From JACVRW01 sp035705985 (GTDB lineage Bacteria; Actinomycetota; Thermoleophilia; Solirubrobacterales; Thermoleophilaceae): a DNA stretch of 32,748 nt. The notes under the pieces were generated by a model that searched no databases, was not told the DNA's origin, and was given only the letters and a program-made list of their open reading frames with translations. Both the position numbers and the translations under genes were made by a program. Numbering within the stretch: the first letter of the stretch is position 1; every line of letters begins with the position of its first letter. Positions 1-7,032 of the stretch are shown here, in pieces. The stretch covers positions 1 to 32,748 of the forward strand of contig DASSVP010000250.1 in NCBI GenBank assembly GCA_035705985.1, read 5' to 3'.

Positions 1-644
1 AGGCGGGCCACGCGCTCTGCTCGGAGATGCTGCCCTCGGTCCAGAAGGTGCACCGCATCTCGATCATCCCGCGCGGCCGCGCGCTCGGATACACGCTCAA
101 CCTCCCCGAGGAGGACCGCTACCTGAAGTCGCGGGAGGAGCTGCTCGACTACATGGGCGTGCTGCTCGCCGGCCGCGTGACCGAGCACATCATCTTCGGC
201 CAGATCACCACGGGCGCCTCGGACGACCTGAGCAAGGTCCACGAGATCAGCCGCTCGATGGTCACGCAGTACGGGATGGGGACCGAGCTGGCGACGAAGC
301 AGCTGCCTGCCGACGACTACTCGATGTCCGACCACACCCGCCGCATGATCGACGAGGAGCAGCAGTACCTCACCGACCTGGCGCACCGCCGGGCGATGAA
401 GATGCTCGCGGAGAACCGCCCGCTGCTCGACACGCTCGCGCACACGCTGCTCGAGAACGAGGTGCTGGAGCGCGACGACATCACGCGCCTGGTCACGGAG
501 TACCGCGACGGAAATCCCGGCGGCGACGACGGCGAGCCGAAGGAGCGCTTCCCCGTGGTTCCGATCGCCGAGCCCGGCGCGGCGCGGGTGGCCGCCGCCG
601 AGCGCCTCGAGGATCAGCCCGGCGGCGACTCGCCGTCCCAGTAG
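1..644 (+). CDS. ftsH: ATP-dependent zinc metalloprotease FtsH, C-terminal part (5' truncated by window)
   Basis: The frame is open from base 3 and starts with residues AGHALCSEM, so the window edge cuts through the zinc-protease motif HEAGH; bases 1-2 are the end of the Glu codon. FtsH is a membrane-bound AAA+ hexamer that degrades misassembled membrane proteins and short-lived regulators. Only the peptidase domain is present: the second half of HExxH, then GRVTEHIIFG, then GASDDLSKVHEISRSMV, which carries the third zinc ligand (Asp in ASDDL), and the helical C-terminus. The tail after about residue 165 of the visible part is Gly/Pro/Glu-rich and poorly conserved in the family. The 3' end overlaps the convergent cupin gene by 31 bp. 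The AAA+ domain and membrane segments lie upstream of the window. Assignment is firm. Confidence 0.96.
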   Translation, partial: AGHALCSEMLPSVQKVHRISIIPRGRALGYTLNLPEEDRYLKSREELLDYMGVLLAGRVTEHIIFGQITTGASDDLSKVHEISRSMVTQYGMGTELATKQLPADDYSMSDHTRRMIDEEQQYLTDLAHRRAMKMLAENRPLLDTLAHTLLENEVLERDDITRLVTEYRDGNPGGDDGEPKERFPVVPIAEPGAARVAAAERLEDQPGGDSPSQ

Positions 645-1081
645 TCCACGGCGTTCGCGCGGAAGTGCAGCTCGCGTAGGCCGCCGCGCTCGTGGCAGGC
701 GATCTTGTTCGAGTCCGGGTAGACGACGAGGTCGAGCGCCCCCATCGTCGAGACGGCGAGAAAGCGCGCCGTCTCCGTCGAGCGGTTGATCAGCTGGTGG
801 GCGCCCCGCTCGCCAGGGAGGAAGACGAGCAGCTCTCCCTGGTCCACCTCACGCTCGCCGTCGGGCGCCCGCAGCGTCGGCGTGCCGGACAGCACCAAGA
901 TCATCTCCTCTACGCCGAGGTGGAAGTGGTACGGATAGGCGGCCTCGCCCGGGGGCAGCTCCCACACGGCCGCGCCCAGCTTCACGGCGCCTGCCCGACG
1001 GCCGACACCCGCGCGGCGGACGCGAAAGCCGTCCCGGTCGCGAGGCTCGTCGAAGTCGGGCTTCTCGATGTTGATCGGCAT
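614..1081 (-). CDS. Single-domain cupin protein
   Basis: This 155-residue protein has one complete cupin beta-barrel. Cupin motif 1 is visible as PYHFHLGVEEMILVLSG (HxH plus a Glu, the usual metal ligands), and motif 2 as PGERGAHQLINRS (with the fourth ligand His). Such proteins bind a divalent metal and may be sugar isomerases, dioxygenases or non-catalytic sensors; I cannot choose among these. The ATG at 1081 is preceded by a strong GGAGG sequence about 8 nt upstream, which fixes the start and contrasts with the many genes here that lack one. It is divergent from the methylmalonyl-CoA epimerase gene (80 bp between starts), and its 3' end runs 31 bp into ftsH. The C-terminal VVYPDSNKIACHERGG segment follows the barrel and is of unknown function. 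Confidence 0.85.
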   Translation of the reverse strand: MPINIEKPDFDEPRDRDGFRVRRAGVGRRAGAVKLGAAVWELPPGEAAYPYHFHLGVEEMILVLSGTPTLRAPDGEREVDQGELLVFLPGERGAHQLINRSTETARFLAVSTMGALDLVVYPDSNKIACHERGGLRELHFRANAVDYWDGESPPG

Positions 1082-1094
1082 ATGAGCGTTACCT
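1081..1094 (-). promoter_or_regulatory. Shine-Dalgarno of the cupin gene
   Basis: Read on the minus strand, GGAGGTAACGCTCAT precedes the ATG. It is one of the few strong ribosome-binding sites in the window and decides the cupin start. Confidence 0.7.
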
Positions 1095-1146
1095 CCGCGG
1101 GCGTCACGCCGGCGTTTCGGAGATCGGATGGCTACATCCTGTCGCC

Positions 1147-1152
1147 TAGACT
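1147..1152 (+). promoter_or_regulatory. Candidate -10 element of the epimerase operon (leaderless type)
   Basis: TAGACT lies 9 nt before the GTG at 1162, with no Shine-Dalgarno between. Transcription would begin 2-3 nt before the start codon. Confidence 0.5.
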
Positions 1153-1161
1153 GATCCGCCC

Positions 1162-1572
1162 GTGTTCGGACGCATCGATCACATCGGCGTCGCGGTCGAG
1201 GACCTCGACGAATCCATCGCGCTCTACGGCGAGCGGCTGGGCATGGAGGTCCAGCACCGCGAGACCGTCGAGGAGCAGGGTGTCGAGGCGGTGCTGCTCG
1301 GCGTGGGCGAGAGCCACGTGGAGCTGCTGCGCCCGCTCGGCCCGGACACGGCGGTCGGGAAGTTCCTCGCCCGGAGCGGCCCCGGCCTTCACCACGTCGC
1401 GTATGGCACGGACGACATCGACTCGGCCATCGAGTCCGCGCGCGCCGCGGGCCTCGTGCTGATCGACGAGCGGCCGCGCACCGGCATCCGCGGCACGCGC
1501 GTGGCGTTTCTGCACCCGAAGTCGACCGGCGGGGTGCTCACCGAGCTGGTCGAGGCCCCGGAGGGCCACTGA
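1162..1572 (+). CDS. mce: Methylmalonyl-CoA epimerase (VOC superfamily)
   Basis: The 136-residue product interconverts (2R)- and (2S)-methylmalonyl-CoA, linking propionyl-CoA breakdown to succinyl-CoA. Two VOC beta-alpha-beta-beta-beta modules are visible. Metal ligands expected in the family can be placed: His7 in DHIGVAVEDLD, a Glu in HVELLRP, a His in GPGLHHVAYGTDD, and the Glu in TELVEAP near the end. Length is that of the bacterial enzymes. The GTG start follows a TAGACT hexamer and has no ribosome-binding site, consistent with a leaderless message. The stop overlaps the next start as TGATG, so the two genes are probably translationally coupled. No methylmalonyl-CoA mutase gene is in the window. 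Confidence 0.88.
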   Translation: MFGRIDHIGVAVEDLDESIALYGERLGMEVQHRETVEEQGVEAVLLGVGESHVELLRPLGPDTAVGKFLARSGPGLHHVAYGTDDIDSAIESARAAGLVLIDERPRTGIRGTRVAFLHPKSTGGVLTELVEAPEGH

Positions 1573-1793
1573 TGGCTGAAACCCCCCGACGCATCGACAT
1601 CGGCTTCCAGGGCGGGCAGGTGCTGCCCGTCCGCGTGAGCCAGGAGGAGTTCGACCGCTTCAGCAAGGCGCTGTCGGACTCGAGCTCCGAGGGCTGGTTC
1701 GACCTGACGACGCAGGACTCCGAGGTCCACCTCGACCTCTCGCAGGTCGTCTACGCGCGTCTCGACACCGAGGAGCATCGTGTCGGCTTTTGA
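1572..1793 (+). CDS. Small conserved-looking protein of unknown function
   Basis: I do not recognise this 73-residue protein. It has no signal peptide or membrane segment. The pattern is a beta strand (RIDIGFQGGQVLPVRVS), a helix (QEEFDRFSKALSDSS), then strands (GWFDLTTQDSEVHLDLSQVVYARLD), a small alpha/beta fold somewhat like short actinobacterial DUF3107-type proteins, though I cannot confirm membership. It starts on the last base of the epimerase stop codon (TGATG) and its own stop overlaps the TTG start of the PAP2 gene (TTGA). Coupling on both sides and clean third-position GC bias support a real gene. Confidence 0.7.
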   Translation: MAETPRRIDIGFQGGQVLPVRVSQEEFDRFSKALSDSSSEGWFDLTTQDSEVHLDLSQVVYARLDTEEHRVGF

Positions 1794-2341
1794 GCAAGCG
1801 CCTGGCGGTGCCCGGCGCGCGGCTATTGGAGCCTGATCCGTGGCGCGGGCTCGCCGCGCTCGACCTCAAGCTGCTGCGCCTGCTCCGCACGCGCGGGCAC
1901 ACGCCGTTCGTGGAGCGGGCGGCGATCCGGCTCGCGCAGTCCGGTGAGAACGGCGCGCTCTGGAACGCGGTCGCGGTCGCGGGCGGGGCGCTGAGCGCGC
2001 GGCGGCGCGAGGATTACGTGCGCGCGATCGAGGCGGTCCTTCTCACGCTGCTGCTGAACACCGTGGTGAAGCAGACCGTTCGCCGCGCCCGGCCGGTGCT
2101 CGAGGACGAGCTGCCGGCCCTCACGCCGGTGCTGTCGGGTCGCTCGTATCCGTCCGCGCACGCGTCCACGTCATTCGCGGGCGCGCGGGCGCTCGCGGCC
2201 GCCGGGCTACCCGGCCCGCCGCTCCACGCCGTGGCCTTTGCGATGGCGCTGTCGCGGCCCTATCTCGGCGTCCACTACCCGTCGGATGTGGTGGCGGGCG
2301 CCCTCCTGGGCGACTCGGTGGCCCGGCTCATGTCGCGGTGA
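1790..2341 (+). CDS. PAP2-family membrane phosphatase
   Basis: The 183-residue protein carries the full three-part phosphatidic acid phosphatase signature: K94QTVRRARP102 (KxxxxxxRP), Y120PSAH124 with the catalytic-site His (PSGH variant), and S155RPYLGVHYPSD166 (SRxxxxxHxxxD). These residues form the vanadium-haloperoxidase-like site that hydrolyses lipid phosphates or undecaprenyl pyrophosphate at the membrane. Hydrophobic segments lie near 80-92 and 140-155. It starts at TTG inside the previous gene's stop (TTGA), so it is the third gene of that operon. Its end overlaps the convergent Ddl gene by 14 bp. The exact substrate is not visible from sequence; the neighbouring cell-wall operon makes lipid-carrier recycling a reasonable guess. 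Confidence 0.88.
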   Translation: MSKRLAVPGARLLEPDPWRGLAALDLKLLRLLRTRGHTPFVERAAIRLAQSGENGALWNAVAVAGGALSARRREDYVRAIEAVLLTLLLNTVVKQTVRRARPVLEDELPALTPVLSGRSYPSAHASTSFAGARALAAAGLPGPPLHAVAFAMALSRPYLGVHYPSDVVAGALLGDSVARLMSR

Positions 2342-3266
2342 CGCGCGAGATCACCCGGGCGATCAGCTCCTTGAAGTCCATCCCCGCCGCCTGGGCCGCG
2401 TAGCGCGTCGGGCCGGTCTCGGTGAGGCCGGGGATCGTGTTGATCTCGAGCACCTGCGGCTCGCCCTGCTCGTCGAGGATGAGGTCCACGCGGCCGAGGT
2501 CGCGACAGCCGGCCGCCCCGTAGGCCTGCGCGGCGACGCTCTCGACGCGCTTGCGGATGGTGTCGTCCAGCGAGGCTTCCCGCATGGTCGCGGCGCCCGG
2601 GTCATAGTGGGCCCGGAACGTGTAGAAGGGCTCGTCGGTTTCGATCTCGATGACAGGCAGCACGTCGGGCTTGTCGCCCGGGCCGAGCACCGTGATCGCC
2701 AGCTCGCGGCCCTTCACGTAGCGCTCGATCAGGACGCGGTCGTCGTAGTTGAGCGCGCCCACGATCGCCGGGCCGAACTCCTCGGGCGTCTCGACGAACT
2801 TGATCCCCATGGAGGAGCCCTGCCTGGCCGGCTTCAGAACGAACGGGAAGCCGAGCTGCTCGGCGAGCTGGTCGAGGCTGTCGGCCGCGCCGAACTCGGA
2901 GAACGCCTCGCGGTTGAACGAGTGCCATTCGGGCGTGCTCACGCCCTGGGCCTGCATCAGCTGCTTGAAGACGTGCTTGTCGAGGCAGCGCCCCGAGGCG
3001 TGGACGTCCGAGCCCGTGTACGGCACGCCGAGGATCTCGAGCAGGTCCTGGAGCGTCCCGTCCTCGCCCCCGCGCCCGTGCATCGCGACGAACACGAAGG
3101 CGGGGTCGAGCTCGCGGATGCGGCGCACGAAGTGGCGGTCGGGGTCGAGCTCGGTGACCTCGTAGCCGAGCGAGGCGAGCGCGTCCGCGGCGCGGCGCCC
3201 GGAACGCAGGCTCACCTCGCGCTCGAGGCTGCGGCCGCCGCTTGCCACCGCCACGCGCTCGGCCAT
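2328..3266 (-). CDS. ddl: D-alanine-D-alanine ligase, paralogue 2
   Basis: This 312-residue ATP-grasp enzyme joins two D-Ala molecules for the peptidoglycan stem peptide. Landmarks are SLEREVS (13-19, substrate Glu15), HGRGGEDGTL (63-72), the KPARQGSSMG segment (145-154, Lys plus catalytic Ser), GRVDL with Arg259, and LEINTIPG (273-280, metal-binding Asn276). The omega-loop reads FYTFRAHY (214-221), where most Ddl enzymes have a pattern like FYDYEAKY: the ATP-contacting Lys is replaced by His220 while the Tyr of the acceptor site (Tyr221) is kept. The ATG at 3266 overlaps the stop of the upstream paralogue (TGATG), so the two are probably made together. An in-frame open stretch upstream of 3266 is only a shadow of that paralogue. 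The 3' end overlaps the PAP2 gene by 14 bp. Confidence 0.93.
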   Translation of the reverse strand: MAERVAVASGGRSLEREVSLRSGRRAADALASLGYEVTELDPDRHFVRRIRELDPAFVFVAMHGRGGEDGTLQDLLEILGVPYTGSDVHASGRCLDKHVFKQLMQAQGVSTPEWHSFNREAFSEFGAADSLDQLAEQLGFPFVLKPARQGSSMGIKFVETPEEFGPAIVGALNYDDRVLIERYVKGRELAITVLGPGDKPDVLPVIEIETDEPFYTFRAHYDPGAATMREASLDDTIRKRVESVAAQAYGAAGCRDLGRVDLILDEQGEPQVLEINTIPGLTETGPTRYAAQAAGMDFKELIARVISRVTAT

Positions 3267-4489
3267 CAGCCCCTCTGGTGTTCGGCGATCAGGACGGACT
3301 CGAACGTACGCGTGGTGGCGTTGCGCTCGGCCGCCTCGGCGAAGGCGATGTCGAGCAGCGCGTCGGCGAGCTCGTGGAAGGGGAGGCCGGCCGGCTCGAA
3401 GAGGTAGAACGCAAACGAGCCGGGCACGGTGTTGGGCTCGTTGAGCACCACGCGCGGCGGCGCGCCCTCCTCGTCCTTCAGGAAGAAGTCGTAGCGCACC
3501 ACACCGAAGAAGCCGAGCGCGTGGTGCGCCTTCTTCCCGGCCGCCTCGACTGCCTCGGCGGCGCCGTCGGAGATCGGGGCGGGGATCAGGCGGTCGGCGC
3601 TCGCCATGCCCTCGGAGGCGCCGCCGGCCTTGCCTCCCCCGCCTGCGCCCTTGGCCTCGCCGCCGCCCTTGCCGCTGCCGCGGAGGTACTTGTCCTCGAA
3701 CGAGAGCGCGGCCTCCTGGGCCCGGACGGGCTGCTCGATGACGGATGCGCGGAGCTCGGTGCCGCGGCTGCCGAGGATCGCCACGTTCACCTCCACGAAG
3801 TCGTCGAGCGCGGGCTCGACGAGTGCGGTGCGGTCGAGCTCGAAGCACAGCTCGAGCGCCTCCTCTAGCTCCTCGCGGCTGGTGGCCCGTCCCACCCCGA
3901 TCGACGAGCCGAGCGTGGCGGGCTTGACGTAGCAGGGCGTGCCCTGCTCGCCGTGGGCGCGCTCGATCGCGGATGCGCGCTCACGCGTGAACTCCTCACG
4001 GTGTATCAGCGTGTGCGGCGCCACCTCGATGCCCGCCTCCCTGAAGACGAGCTTCGCCAGGCGCTTGTCCATCGCCACGGCCGCGGGCGCCACGCCGCCG
4101 CCGGCGTACGGGACGCCGCTCAGCTCGAGTGCGCCGAGCAGGCTGCCGTCCTCGCCGCCGGTGCCGTGGATGGCGCAGACCGCCACGTCGGCGTTCAGCT
4201 CGCGGTCGCCGCGGAAGCGCGAGCCACCCGGCGCCACGAACGGCGCACCGTCGCGGCCGAGGCGCAGCTCGCAGGGCTCGGCGCCGGCCGGCTCCTCGCT
4301 GCCGAAGGAGCCGATCTCGCGGAGCGCGTCGCCGGTCCACCAGCGGCCGTCGCGGGCGAGGTAGACCGGGATCGGCTCGTGGCGCGGCTCCATCACCGCC
4401 ATCAGCTGCTGCGCGCTGATGATCGACACGTCGTGCTCCACGGAGGGGCCGCCGAAGATCACGGCGACCCGTTGGCCCTGCTGCGTCAT
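3266..4489 (-). CDS. ddl: D-alanine-D-alanine ligase, paralogue 1 (with Gly-rich insertion)
   Basis: This 407-residue ATP-grasp protein is a second, longer Ddl. It has FGGPSVEHDVS (12-22, substrate Glu18), HGTGGEDGSL (108-117), KPATLGSSIGV (189-199), Arg332 in VRYDFF and LNEPNTVPG (349-357). The omega-loop has SFEDKYLRG (263-271), keeping both Lys267 and Tyr268. Directly after it is a Gly/Lys/Ala-rich insertion (about 271-296) that ordinary Ddl proteins lack. The last motif reads NEPNTVPGS rather than NxxPGxT. It shares a TGATG stop/start with the next ddl gene. The start is supported by TATCTT 9 nt upstream of the ATG; only 45 bp separate it from the murF-like stop, so it can be read from its own promoter or from the operon. 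It could be a specialised ligase working beside paralogue 2. Confidence 0.9.
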   Translation of the reverse strand: MTQQGQRVAVIFGGPSVEHDVSIISAQQLMAVMEPRHEPIPVYLARDGRWWTGDALREIGSFGSEEPAGAEPCELRLGRDGAPFVAPGGSRFRGDRELNADVAVCAIHGTGGEDGSLLGALELSGVPYAGGGVAPAAVAMDKRLAKLVFREAGIEVAPHTLIHREEFTRERASAIERAHGEQGTPCYVKPATLGSSIGVGRATSREELEEALELCFELDRTALVEPALDDFVEVNVAILGSRGTELRASVIEQPVRAQEAALSFEDKYLRGSGKGGGEAKGAGGGGKAGGASEGMASADRLIPAPISDGAAEAVEAAGKKAHHALGFFGVVRYDFFLKDEEGAPPRVVLNEPNTVPGSFAFYLFEPAGLPFHELADALLDIAFAEAAERNATTRTFESVLIAEHQRG

Positions 4490-4498
4490 GGGCGCGGA

Positions 4499-4504
4499 AA
4501 GATA
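4499..4504 (-). promoter_or_regulatory. Candidate -10 element of the ddl pair
   Basis: On the minus strand TATCTT lies 9 nt before the ATG at 4489, inside the 45-bp gap after the murF-like gene. This suggests an internal promoter for the two ddl genes. Confidence 0.45.
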
Positions 4505-4534
4505 CCCGCGGCGCCGTTGCTCACCGAGCCATGC

Positions 4535-6181
4535 TCAGGCGGCGGCGCCGTCCTCGACGTAGAGATCGGGGAGATCGTTCTCGAACAGCACCACGTCGCC
4601 GCGGCGGGTGGTCCTTGCGAGCAGCTCCTGGGCGGCGGCGGTGTTGGCCACCACGTGGATGCGGTCCTCGGGGAACGAGGCGGCCCGGAGGCCCGCGAGG
4701 ATCGGCCGCGCGCGCTCCTCGCCCACCAGTACGACGAGGTCGCAGACCTCGGCGGCGCGGCTGCCGAACGCCTGGTTCTCCTCCTGCTCGCGCTCGCCCA
4801 GCTCGACCATGCCGGGCGTTACGAGCACCCTGCGGGCGGCCTCGTGCGAGGCGAGCACCTCGAGCGCCGCGGCGGCGCCCACGGGGTTCGAGTTGTACGC
4901 GTCGTCGATCACGACGATGCCCGCCGGGCGGTTGAGGATGGGGGCGAGGCGGTGCGCGGGCGGCGAGACGCGCGCGAGCGCCCGGGCGATCGCGTCGAGC
5001 CGCAGGTCCATGCTCACCCCGACCGCCGCGGCCGCGAGCAGGTTCGCGACGTTGTGGCGGCCGAGGAGGCGCGTGCGGACGCCGGCCTCCTCGCCGGCAC
5101 CCTGGGCGGTGCGGTGCCGGAGCGTGAAGCGGGTGGTGCCCTCCGCCATCTCGATTCCGGCGGCGCTGATCTCCGCGTCGGCGTCCCCCGCGGCGCTGAA
5201 TAGCACCACACGGGCCGCGGTCCGCTCCGTGGTGCGGAGGCAGCGCTCGTCGTCGGCGCTGGTCACGTAGGTGCCGTTCTCGGGGAGCGCCTCCGCCAGT
5301 TCGCCCTTGGCCCGCTCGATCTCATCGAGCGAGCCGAAGCGCTCGAGGTGGGCGGGGCCGATGGCGGTGAGCACGCCGACGCGCGGCCGGGCGAGCTCGC
5401 AGAGCTCGGCGACGTCGCCTCGGCGGTAGGCGCCCATCTCCACGACGAACGACTTGTGCTTCGAGCTCAGCCCCTCGTTGATCGCGCGGACGACGCCGAG
5501 GAAGCTGTTGAAGGAGGCCGGCGTCGCGTGCGAGGGCCCGCGCAGCGCGGCGACGGCGTTCACGCACGCCTTGGTCGTCGTCTTCCCGAAGGAGCCCGTG
5601 ATGCCGATCACGAGCGGGTCGATCTCGGTCAGCTTGCGCTTGGCGCGATCCACGAAGCGGCGATTGTCGAGGGCCTGGATCGGCTTGACGGCCCTGTTCG
5701 CGGCGAACAGGAGCTCGGGCGCGCCCGCCACGGCGCCCACCGCCGCCAGCAGCCCCACCGCGGGAGCCACCCAGACCGGCGCCCCGGCGACCACCGCGAT
5801 CGCCGCCGCGGCCAGCGCAAGGGCCGGCAGCGCGAGTGCAACGCCGAACAGACGCCGTGCGCGCGGGGTGAACACCAGCGGTTTCGTCTGCGGCCTGCGG
5901 AGGATGCGGACGCCCTCGCCGGCGAGAGCGCCGCCCGCCAGCACCCCAACGACGAGCACCAGGGCATCGGCCTCGAGCGCGGCCGCCACGAACAGCGCGA
6001 TCCCCGCCGCGGCGCACAACGTAAGCAACCGGCGGTCAAGGCGTGCCCGTCGGCGATCAACCCAAACCCGCAGCCGCGCGTCCTCGTAGTGCTCGAGCTG
6101 GAACAGATGCAGCATGAAATGGAGCCGCCCGGCGAGGAGGACGAGCAGTCCCAGCGCGGCCGCAATCAGGCCGATCGCCAT
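4535..6181 (-). CDS. MurF-like Mur ligase with membrane-spanning N-terminus
   Basis: The 548-residue protein is a Mur ligase of MurF type: ATP-binding loop GITGSFGKTTTK (193-204), the middle domain with SFNSFLGVVRAINE and VEMGAYRRGDV, and a C-terminal domain with IDDAYNSNP, the MurF hallmark. MurF adds D-Ala-D-Ala to the UDP-MurNAc-tripeptide. Standard MurF is soluble and begins with a UDP-sugar-binding domain of roughly 80-100 residues. Here residues 1-190 instead contain about five hydrophobic segments (near 2-18, 52-68, 71-90, 110-132 and 135-155), which predicts membrane anchoring. The ATG at 6181 overlaps the hydrolase stop (TGATG). The two Ddl genes that make its dipeptide substrate follow directly. 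Membrane location and a lipid-linked substrate are inference. Confidence 0.85.
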   Translation of the reverse strand: MAIGLIAAALGLLVLLAGRLHFMLHLFQLEHYEDARLRVWVDRRRARLDRRLLTLCAAAGIALFVAAALEADALVLVVGVLAGGALAGEGVRILRRPQTKPLVFTPRARRLFGVALALPALALAAAAIAVVAGAPVWVAPAVGLLAAVGAVAGAPELLFAANRAVKPIQALDNRRFVDRAKRKLTEIDPLVIGITGSFGKTTTKACVNAVAALRGPSHATPASFNSFLGVVRAINEGLSSKHKSFVVEMGAYRRGDVAELCELARPRVGVLTAIGPAHLERFGSLDEIERAKGELAEALPENGTYVTSADDERCLRTTERTAARVVLFSAAGDADAEISAAGIEMAEGTTRFTLRHRTAQGAGEEAGVRTRLLGRHNVANLLAAAAVGVSMDLRLDAIARALARVSPPAHRLAPILNRPAGIVVIDDAYNSNPVGAAAALEVLASHEAARRVLVTPGMVELGEREQEENQAFGSRAAEVCDLVVLVGEERARPILAGLRAASFPEDRIHVVANTAAAQELLARTTRRGDVVLFENDLPDLYVEDGAAA

Positions 6182-7020
6182 CACGATTGCGCCTGCTTCG
6201 CGGCCGCTTCCCGTGGCTGCTCCATCAGGAATCGGCGGGCGACCGCCCGGAACCGGCCCGGCGAGTCGGCATAGCTGTAGTGGCCAGCGCCCTCGAGCAC
6301 CACCAGGCCCGCGTCGGGGATCAGCTCCTCCATGCGGTGGGCCATCCAGAGCGGCGTGTCGTCGTCGTGCTCGCCCCATACGAGCAGTGTCGGCGCGCTG
6401 ATCCGCGGGAGCCGGTCTGTGAGGTCCTCGGCGATCACCGCCTTGAACGTGCCGCGCATCGTCTCCGACGCCTCGAGGTAGTCGCGCGACGCCACGCGCG
6501 CCCGCATCCGCTCCTGGAGCCTCCTGCCCGGCGGGCCGCCCACGGCGGCCACCACGCGGCCGAGCTTCGCGACGGCGACCCGGCGCCGGTAGCGCCAGGT
6601 TCGCTTCGGGCGGATGCCCGCCGCGTCCACGAGCAGGAGCCGCTCCACACGCTCGCGCTCGTCGGTCGCGAGCACGATCGCCACCCGCCCGCCGTGCGAG
6701 TGGCCCACGAGGTGGGCGCTCTCGATCCCCAGCTCGTCGAGGAACTCGATTACGAAGCGGGCGTAGTCGCCCGCGTCCCATGCCTTCGGGGGCGGGTCGC
6801 TCTCGCCGAACCCGGGCAGGTCCAGCGCCACGAGGTCGGACGCGCCGTCGAGCGCCGCGAGGATCGCGCCGACCGCCTCGAGGTGGGCGCCCCAGCCGTG
6901 GAGTAGCACGATCGGGGCGTCGCCGGGAGCCGCCTCGGCGCCCTTCCGTCGCACGTAGCGCACCTGCTGCGCGCCGATCCGGACGGTCTCGGCGTCCTCT
7001 AGTTTCGCTGGGGCGAGCAT
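6181..7020 (-). CDS. Alpha/beta hydrolase
   Basis: The 279-residue protein is a typical alpha/beta-fold hydrolase. The oxyanion motif is LLHGWGAH, the nucleophile elbow is VGHSHGGRVA (GxSxG, Ser), the acid lies in VWGEHDDDTP, and the catalytic His is in LEGAGHYSY. No lid or signal peptide identifies the substrate. It is the first gene of the minus-strand cell-wall operon and its stop overlaps the murF-like start as TGATG, so its product is expected in fixed proportion to that ligase. It diverges from ychF with only 12 bp between start codons, so each promoter must lie largely in the other gene or be leaderless. The ATG at 7020 is the best start because the fold begins soon after it. An esterase or amidase acting on a cell-wall precursor is possible but unproven. 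Confidence 0.87.
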   Translation of the reverse strand: MLAPAKLEDAETVRIGAQQVRYVRRKGAEAAPGDAPIVLLHGWGAHLEAVGAILAALDGASDLVALDLPGFGESDPPPKAWDAGDYARFVIEFLDELGIESAHLVGHSHGGRVAIVLATDERERVERLLLVDAAGIRPKRTWRYRRRVAVAKLGRVVAAVGGPPGRRLQERMRARVASRDYLEASETMRGTFKAVIAEDLTDRLPRISAPTLLVWGEHDDDTPLWMAHRMEELIPDAGLVVLEGAGHYSYADSPGRFRAVARRFLMEQPREAAAKQAQS

Positions 7021-7032
7021 GGGGTTGCGAGT

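Noticed and set aside
3269..3848. Upstream extension of ddl2 to a 506-residue protein
   Set aside because: The added part is a shadow frame of ddl1. The ATG at 3266 gives the normal Ddl N-terminus and overlaps the ddl1 stop.
3953..5203. Long plus-strand open frame of over 400 codons opposite ddl1 and murF
   Set aside because: It is antisense to two clear enzymes, has Arg/Ala/His-rich low-similarity sequence and no motif. It is a by-product of high GC and codon bias.
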